Below, one piece after another: positions 56,760 to 64,000 of a stretch of DNA of 64,000 nucleotides; position 1 is the first letter of the stretch, and each line of letters begins with the position of its first letter. Both the position numbers and the translations under genes were made by a program. This DNA is from Stramonita haemastoma (lineage: Eukaryota > Mollusca > Gastropoda > Neogastropoda > Muricidae). The stretch is taken from NCBI GenBank assembly GCA_030674155.1, contig CM060320.1:9399400-9463399 (forward strand). The letters are read 5' to 3'. The notes beneath the pieces were generated by a model, which worked only from the letters and a program-made list of their open reading frames with translations, did not search any database and was not told the DNA's origin.

Positions 56760-59700
56760 CAACCCCCACCACCACCCCAAAAAAATAAAATAAAACCATG
56801 TCCTCTCTTCCTCACCACCTCCTCTTCCTCCTCCTCTGCTCCCCCCCACCCCACCCCATCCCCTCCCCTTCATCCGCCTTTTTCCCCCATGCTGTGACTG
56901 TGGCTTCCCAGAACCAAGATGTAGCTTCTGTTGTGGAGCCACGAGGTCGTCAGGGTGGCACCACTGCATGTACACAGGCATTGCCACTACTGGTGCTGCT
57001 GCTGCTGCACCGATGCATCTTAAACACACACACAGAAGAGAGTAGCAGATTGCCCAGCTTTGGAGAAGTCATCTTGCGGATGCTTGTCCTCCTCACGTAG
57101 TCCTGCCCGCCCCACCACCCGCCTTCCCAGAGCATCTGTCTCAAGTCAGCGACTGTCCCTGATGTTTTCACCGCAATAGAATCCATCTCGTGCCGCCGTT
57201 GGCTCGGCTCGGTCGTGGCTCAGCTCAGCTCAGCTCAGCTCAGCTCACTCTTGTTGTGTGTGATTTTGGCATGGCCTCTGATCAGATTAACCCTGCAGAA
57301 CTCGGCTTACTGACTCCAGTCCTGGCTAGGTCGAAGCCAGATAGAATTGGTTTGGGTGACTTATGCTGGCTTGTATGCCGTTGTTAGAACTCCTGAAAAA
57401 TCCATAAACCTTGATCCAGTTAACACTGTAGGAGTTTATCAGGTAGTTGGTCACCTCTTGATTAGACTTCAGACCAAAATCCCATATTAAAACAAAAAAA
57501 CTGTGTTTGCAGCTTTTCTGTGACTAATTTTAGAACACGCTGTTTACATGGTTTTTGTCTCTGTGATTTTGTTTTGGTTTTTTGGCAAGTCACCTTTTGC
57601 ATTTCTAGGTCATACAAGTACTTTAGAATCCTTCTAAAGTCTACTGATTCAAATTCATTTGAATTATCTTGTACATTTTTTTTGTTTTAGTCCATTGTGA
57701 AGGTGGCGTCAGGGCTGTTGATTGAAAGCAATCAGTGAACAACAGTCGGAATCTTCACGATGAGAAAAGCATATTCAAGTGTCCGTTTTTTTTTTATGAG
57801 ATCGTGCAGATTTCATGGAAAGTTAAAATCTCGTCACTGTAGTGTAGACATTTTCATGAGCAGAACAGTGTTTGAGATACCAGTCACCCCTTTTGCCTAT
57901 TCTCATATCTCCCAAGGAGATGGTTGGTCAGCCGAAAGAAAAGGGGGATGCAGATTAAGTAGAAAAAAATAGATGAAAAAAGAAAAGAAAAACCCCAACC
58001 AAACATTTTTTTTTAAGATTAAGGAGATTGTCTCGACAACAAGTGAAAAAGTAGTTTGAGATATGAGAACAATCTAATGCTGAACGCTTAAAGATAGACA
58101 GATGCTGAATGCTTAAGTTAGACAAATGCTGAACGCTTAAGGTAGATTTTGAGAACAGTTGTGATATGGAATCATTCATCATTTTGAAAGGAAAAGACTC
58201 TCCCGAGAGAGAGAGAGAAATCAGCTGTAAGCAAATGTGGAATTGAAAGCATTGTATTGTTCATCTTCTTTGATTCAGATTATAGCATTTATACCATTGG
58301 CTCAGTCTTGTCATTTTATTTTTAAACTCATCAAACACCATTCATAGAACATATCTCGGTGATTATCATTGATAGTCTAACTAACTAGTATTCATTTAAC
58401 ATCTCACAATTGATACAGTTAACTAGTTTTGATTTGAATGTCTCAGAATTGATAGAGTGAACTAATATTCATTGAACATCTCAGAATTATTGTGCTCATT
58501 TTTTTGAATGGTTGATATTTTTTTTTCTTATATTGTGTTTTAGTAAAAACTCTTCTCCCTCGGCTTTTTTACCCAACATGTTTTTGTGTTTTGGTTTGGG
58601 TTTTTTTTTTAGAGGGGGGGGGGGGGGGGCTCTCTAAAGTTTCTTGTTTTTGTTTATTTTTTTTTTGTTGGCATTTGTCAGCTTTGGGTTTTGTTGTTGG
58701 TTTGGATATTTATTAGTTGTGACTGAAAAAACTCCCATGAAAGTTGCTATTATGGCTTTTTCAAGAGACTTGTCCCAGTCCTATCCCACACTCATTTTTC
58801 TTCTTTTTTTTTTAAAGCAACCAGCATAACACACGGTTCTTGGATTCTTGCTCTATAACTTATTTTCCCCCACCTTCCCTGCGTCTTCAGCGAGTCATTC
58901 TGTCTGCTTTCACATTACACTGCTGTTTTTTAGCTTGGGAAAAATAAAAATAAAAAAAATTTTTAAAAGCCTGTGTCCATGTCTTGTTCAATTAGATGAG
59001 CAAGACTGACTCATCAAGACAGAAATGGCTGATATTTCAAAGTTACACTGAAATCAAGAGCAGCCATGGAGATTTAATTTCACGACCAGCATTTATAGTA
59101 GGAGTGTAAATCCGCTTTACAATTCATGAAAATGCATCATGTAATTTTTCCCATGTAGAACAACAAAAAAAACCAAACAAACAATTTAAAACCACAAGTA
59201 CTTTGGACTGTATCCATAAAACAAAGAAATAAACAAAAAGGCGTGTGAACAGTTGTGTGTTGTTACAGGCTATGAACTCCCTTTCTAAGAAGCCTAGCAA
59301 TGAGAGGGGGGGTGGGGGGGGGTTCCTGATAATTCATGTTTTGTTTCCTGCTTCAGTTCTTGTGTATGTGCGCTTTCTTTTCCACTCTGTTTTCTTTCTT
59401 TCTGTATTTATTTATTGCCTGTTTTGTTCACTTGTTGATTCTTCAGTTTAAAAATCACAAATTTTATTTTTACTATGTTATAATCTGTTTTACTGTCGTT
59501 GCTCAGCCTGAAGCAAACCACTATGTCATAGGTCAGTATTACAGAGTGTTAACCACAACATACTTTTTATCGCCCTCCGTGTGCCAACACAGGTGGCTTG
59601 CCTGTAATTTGAAGTACACCATTCTCACGCAGGAAAACTGGGATCACAAAATCAAGTGCCATTGCCTTGATAGATGGATATCTAAGAGTATCGCTGCAGT

Positions 59701-61079
59701 TCCCCCCCGACACCCACTCAATACTGTACCTCGAGGGCAGGCTTTTGCCAGTTGAAATCTTGAAGGAAGGGTACAGTACGACCATGTTGAGAGGTGCCAT
59801 GGCATCCTGTACCTAGAGGGTGTCCATGGTGTCATTGTCACCCCATTCTCATTGTTTCAGAGTGAGAGAAGGCTGATGCTCCATGCTGCATGCGTGGTTC
59901 ATTGTTGGGAAGGTGGTGCTGGATTTTGCCAAAAAAGTTGAGGATAGGGAAGGTGTCTTTCATGAGAGGGACGTCCCTTTTCCGTAACTTTGTGCTCGTC
60001 TCGTATTCCTTCTAGTTTTAACTTTCATCACATACGCCGTTTGGTCATCTGTCGTTTGATGTTTATGGGGAGCTTTCTGCCCGAGGCTTGGTGTGTCATA
60101 CCAAGGTCAGTGTGGTTGTGGTCACTGGCTAAAAGTGGACAATCACATTTGGAGGGGAAGTTTGGCACTTTCTCTGCCAACAATTACTTTTGGATTTTAG
60201 GTTCGCATTGTTAACAACTCATTGCTCTTAGTAGGAGAAGAGGTGGCGTTGTGTCGGCATGTATGAAATGGTCATTAGTGCTTAGACACTCCTGTTGTTC
60301 AGCATTTGCGGATGATCTATAGTGCGTGTGTTGTGTGTGTGGAGGGTCTGTCTTGGCCAGTCCCAGAATGTATGTGGGTGCATTGCCTGTGAGTGACTGA
60401 GGTTGAAAAGTGTAAGTAGCTGTGTGTGCAAACTGTGTGACCGTTTATATATATCATCAGACGGAAGGTAAGGATTTTCTCCACAGTTTTCATAAGTGAA
60501 TATTTTTGCTGTTGTTACATAACTGCATGATGATAATTTAAAGCATTTTTTCCGCTCACTATTTTCATTATTCAAAGCAATGAAAGAGTGAAAAGCAGTG
60601 TTGCGTCAACTTTGGCTTTTTATTGAACCTTGTATACATAAGTTTGTGGTTGCATTTGTTGATTTTTGTTTGGATTGAAAGTAGACGGGAGGTATAGTTT
60701 TTGGCATTGAGTATTTATTATTCAGATATAACAACAGATGTGATAGTTTGGTTCCTTGCAGATTTGTGTAGTAATTGTTCGATGAATTATGACGTGTGGG
60801 TTGTTATTATGATGCTGTAGTTTTTTTCGAAGGACTGTCCGTCCCGATATTCTGTTGCTGTGGTGTTTGTTGTTTTTGTTTTGTTATGTTTTGTTTTGTT
60901 TTCCTGAAGATAATGTGCCTGCATCCATGCTTTCTTTCTTTGCTACAGCTGCCCTTTGTGATTAGCCTTCCCCATGTGTCTGCTAATTCTTGCTCATTTT
61001 CTGTAGCCTTCTGTAGCCTTCCCCATCTGTCTGCTAATTATATTTTGGGGAGAAAAAGTCCTTTACAAAACTTTTTTTT

Positions 61080-61149
<70 letters not shown>

Positions 61150-62251
61150 CCCCCCCCATCCCTCCCTCCATCCCCCATCCCCTCCTGTCTGCCTCCCCCA
61201 TCCCCTTCTCTCCCCCATTCCCTTCCCATAGTATTTAAAAATAGTTTGGTCTCCCATGTCTGATATATTTTGTATTGTCATGTGCTGCTTAACCAGTGTC
61301 AAACCAGTGTTTCTGATTGTGCAGTTTTTCTTCCTTTACGGTGACCTTCCCAAACTGTCATGAGCTTCACTGTTCAACACTTAGTTTGCTGTATGAATGG
61401 CATTCCGGCCAGTGTCTGTTTGCTTGTGTATATATTTTTAGTGTGTGTAAGCGTACATGTATGTGTGTGTGCATGTGTGTCGTGTGTGTGTGGTGTGTGT
61501 TTGCACACTTATCTGGGGTGGGTTTAAAAAAAAAGAAAAAAAAAAGATTTTAAAAGAGCAAAGCAAGGTTTTGAAGAGAATGGAATTATCTTTGTGATAC
61601 TGACTTTGCTGTGTTCTCTGCTGATGAAGTGAGGTGGGGGGAGATGGGGAGAGAGTGTACAAAGTTTAGATGATGCAAGACAACTACAGGAGGATTAGGA
61701 CTTGCTTCCCACATATCAGGGAATGTGGCTCCAATCGAGTTGTACTGGGAAGTGCATTTGGGTCAGAGAGAGGGGCTTGCAGGCTTACCAGGTTCATATT
61801 TTCCATGACACACTGTCTGAAAATGTCATTGCTGTGGCCCCAAGACTCCTTAAGATGGGAGAAGTCGAGTCAGGTCACGTTGCTGAGAATGAGTTGATAC
61901 ACGTGTGTGTGTTTAAACCTGTAGGTAGAGCTTGTGCACACTTTTAGGTCTTCTTAGGAGCTCAGATATTAGTATCAAGGAAATAGTGTCAAAAAGGTGG
62001 AATAGTGTCGAAAATGTGAAATGTTGTTGAAAATGTGAAATGGTGTTGAAAATGTATGATTGTAGTTTGTTACGGAGTTTGAAGAGGGGGGTGGGAGCTG
62101 AGCTGAAAGATGTGGTGATTTATTTTGATTTTTTTTTTGTTTTGTTTTGTTTAAGACTTGTTGGAGAAAATGTATGGGAACAGTTTTTGTCGAAAGCTGT
62201 TGTTTATTCATTCATCCAAAGGACGAGCTTATCCTAGGTCGCACAAATAAA
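56760..62251 (+). other. Probable long 3' UTR of PPP2R5
   Basis: No conserved coding sequence after the stop. AATAAA signals occur at 56784, 59228 and 62246. The last lies in a clean context (GCACAAATAAAGCTTGTC). The region holds (AGCTC)n near 57214-57247, small tandem repeats at 58076-58145, 58383-58487 and 61980-62058, and a (CT)n tract at 61080-61146. Where the transcript really ends is not visible. Vertebrate PPP2R5E also has a long 3' UTR. Confidence 0.45.
62246..62251 (+). terminator. Candidate polyadenylation signal AATAAA
   Basis: Canonical hexamer 5.5 kb after the stop codon. Earlier AATAAA at 56784 and 59228 are alternatives in A-rich contexts. Confidence 0.35.
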
Positions 62252-64000
62252 GCTTGTCATTATGTGTGCCAAATCTAGTTCTTTCGTTTGACAAGGTTAG
62301 CGTGGAAGAAGAGTTTTGTGTGGGTTGCATGTCTTCCACTTCACATCCGGGTAGCTCAGGCATCTTCAGTGTGCTCAAACACATGTAGTAAGGGTCTTCA
62401 CGAGGTTGAAACAAAGTGTAATGATTGCGTAGGCACACCCTTCATATCCTCCTCCCCCCCCCCTCCCAATATAAAAGAATGAGTAAAAGACGTGTAAAGA
62501 ACATGTCAAAGTACTAGGTCTCTTTTTTGAGGGGGGGGGGGGGGGGGTAGTTGACGAAATTGAAACAGGAGGAATGAGATAGAAAAACATAGTAAAAAAT
62601 AGTTTTTGGTCATGTAGCGGACATGTAGCAGTGGATAGGAACAGCTACACAAAAAGGAAGACCACGTTTTCGCGCCATCCTCATAATGTTAGAGAAAAAA
62701 AGAGCTACATATATTTTCTGGAAAATATTGTGTTGATCATTTAACCATTGTTTAAAGCAGAATTACCAGGTGCTGGTTCTTTTCTGCACTAGTTAAAGGC
62801 AAACTTTGCTCTTTGTTGCTGTGTGAAAATGATTTAACATGGACTTTGATACAGCTGGTAGAAATTGCTGCAGGTAATTTTGCTGAAATATGTCGCATAT
62901 CTCAGACGTTTAGTTCAAACAGCAGCATAATTCTAGATAGTGTATGGAGTGTGAAGATCTAATCATATTTGCATTAAAAATGAATTTGTCAAGAAAGAAA
63001 TTTTGCATGTTGGTTACCTTTGCTACTTGACTCTCTGAGATCTCTCTGTAGGTATGTATGTATGTGCAGTTTTTGTTGGAGATTTTGCAGATGTTTCACT
63101 TCGAGGGAAGGCTGTAATTGTAAATTATTAAGTGCATCAAGGTGGAATGTTGTCTCGTAAGCACGAGAGAGCTTTTCGCGTGAACAGATATTTTGTTTGC
63201 GTGTGTGAGAGCGAGCTCATCAATTTCACGTTTGACAATGCTGTGCTGTGACAGTCATTATTGTCAGCAGCAGTCAGATCCTGTCATAGATAAAACCAAG
63301 CCACATGTACTAACACCCCACCCCCTTTCTCAATGCATATGATTTTGGGGGTGTAGATTTTGTTGTGTGCACAAGCAGTTCATGCGGTCATCAGTGCTCT
63401 GTTGTTGTGTTTTAGTTAAAGAGTTTGGTCACCTGACCTAAATGTAGGAAAGGCATATTCAACAGAGTTCAATATTCTTTTTGAGTTTTGAGAATGTAAA
63501 AGTCACACGTTATGAAATGCCTTGCCAGTATGCCAGTGTTGACTCTGTACCTTTCTTTTTTTTTTGGTTTTGATGATGTGTTTAACATGTATTATCATCC
63601 CACATTTGTGAAAAAAAAAAGTATATAATGATGGATAAAGTTGATCTTGTGCCATCAACAGCGTGCATGGATACTGATGTGTATGTATGCGCATGAGTGT
63701 GTGTCATATTTGTCTGTATGTTTTGGGAATCTCAAAAAGAAAATATGGAAGTTTTCCACATGTTAAGAGGGGAGAAACCTCAAGCGTTCACCAACTAGGC
63801 AGTTTCAGTATTTTTAGTGGCTAAAAGTTTCAATACTAAATGAAACAGTATATTAAGTAGCAAGTGCAAAAGGGTGGGGATCAAATGTATTTCAGGTTAT
63901 GAAAGTGCAAGCATTGGCAGCTCATATTTTGATTGATTTTGCCAGATATGTGTTCACTTTGCCAGTATATATATACTACATATAGCACACAAGTTTTCAA
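62252..64000. other. Unassigned DNA to the window end
   Basis: G/C runs near 62455-62465 and 62531-62547 and T-rich stretches. No protein family, SINE or RNA gene recognised. Confidence 0.55.

Noticed and set aside
61670..61947. Overlapping small frames near 61.8 kb
   Set aside because: Two frames overlap without conserved motifs; no evidence for a gene.

Overview
The window looks like a stretch of a lophotrochozoan genome, most likely a gastropod mollusc. It is AT-leaning, very rich in microsatellites, and carries several tRNA-derived SINE families whose central and tail sequences I recognise from molluscs. The only host gene I can support is an intron-rich metazoan gene for a B56 (PPP2R5) subunit of protein phosphatase 2A. 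There are no CRISPR arrays, operons, rRNAs or true tRNA genes. The species assignment is inference.

Region 1 (about 941-23955) is a three-level nest of mobile elements. The outer element is a full-length L1/Tx1-like LINE on the minus strand. Its ORF2 is at 1550-5329 and its ORF1 is split between 7347-8634 and 23404-23655. Matching 16-bp flanks at 927-942 and 23956-23971 bracket it. An LTR retrotransposon (8635-23399, target duplication TTGG) has inserted into ORF1. It has LTRs of about 1.98 kb, a tRNA-Ser-type primer site, one gag ORF and no pol. A TIR DNA transposon sits in its right-hand (upstream) LTR as a head-to-tail dimer (14401-23381, target duplication AAA). Each dimer unit carries the same decayed protein gene, SINE and microsatellites.

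Region 2 (about 23970-42180) is repeat-dominated intergenic DNA. It holds long CT/GA, CA/TG, GATA, ATG and polypyrimidine tracts, and full and partial SINE copies. It also holds an inverted repeat with arms of about 150 bp, a unit present three times in a row at 30.5-34.3 kb, and a 5'-truncated RTE-type LINE fragment at 36115-36765.

Region 3 (about 42180-64000) is the PPP2R5 gene on the plus strand. Ten coding exons (42824-56759) encode about 464 residues, with all introns GT-AG. Exon 6 carries one extra T that breaks the frame. The introns hold SINEs, microsatellites, a 51-nt poly-C run and two hairpins. The 7.2 kb after the stop has no recognisable gene and is probably, at least in part, a long 3' UTR with several small tandem repeats.

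The mobile genes do not work with PPP2R5. The parts interact only as nested insertions and as SINEs that share 3' tails with LINE-like repeats.
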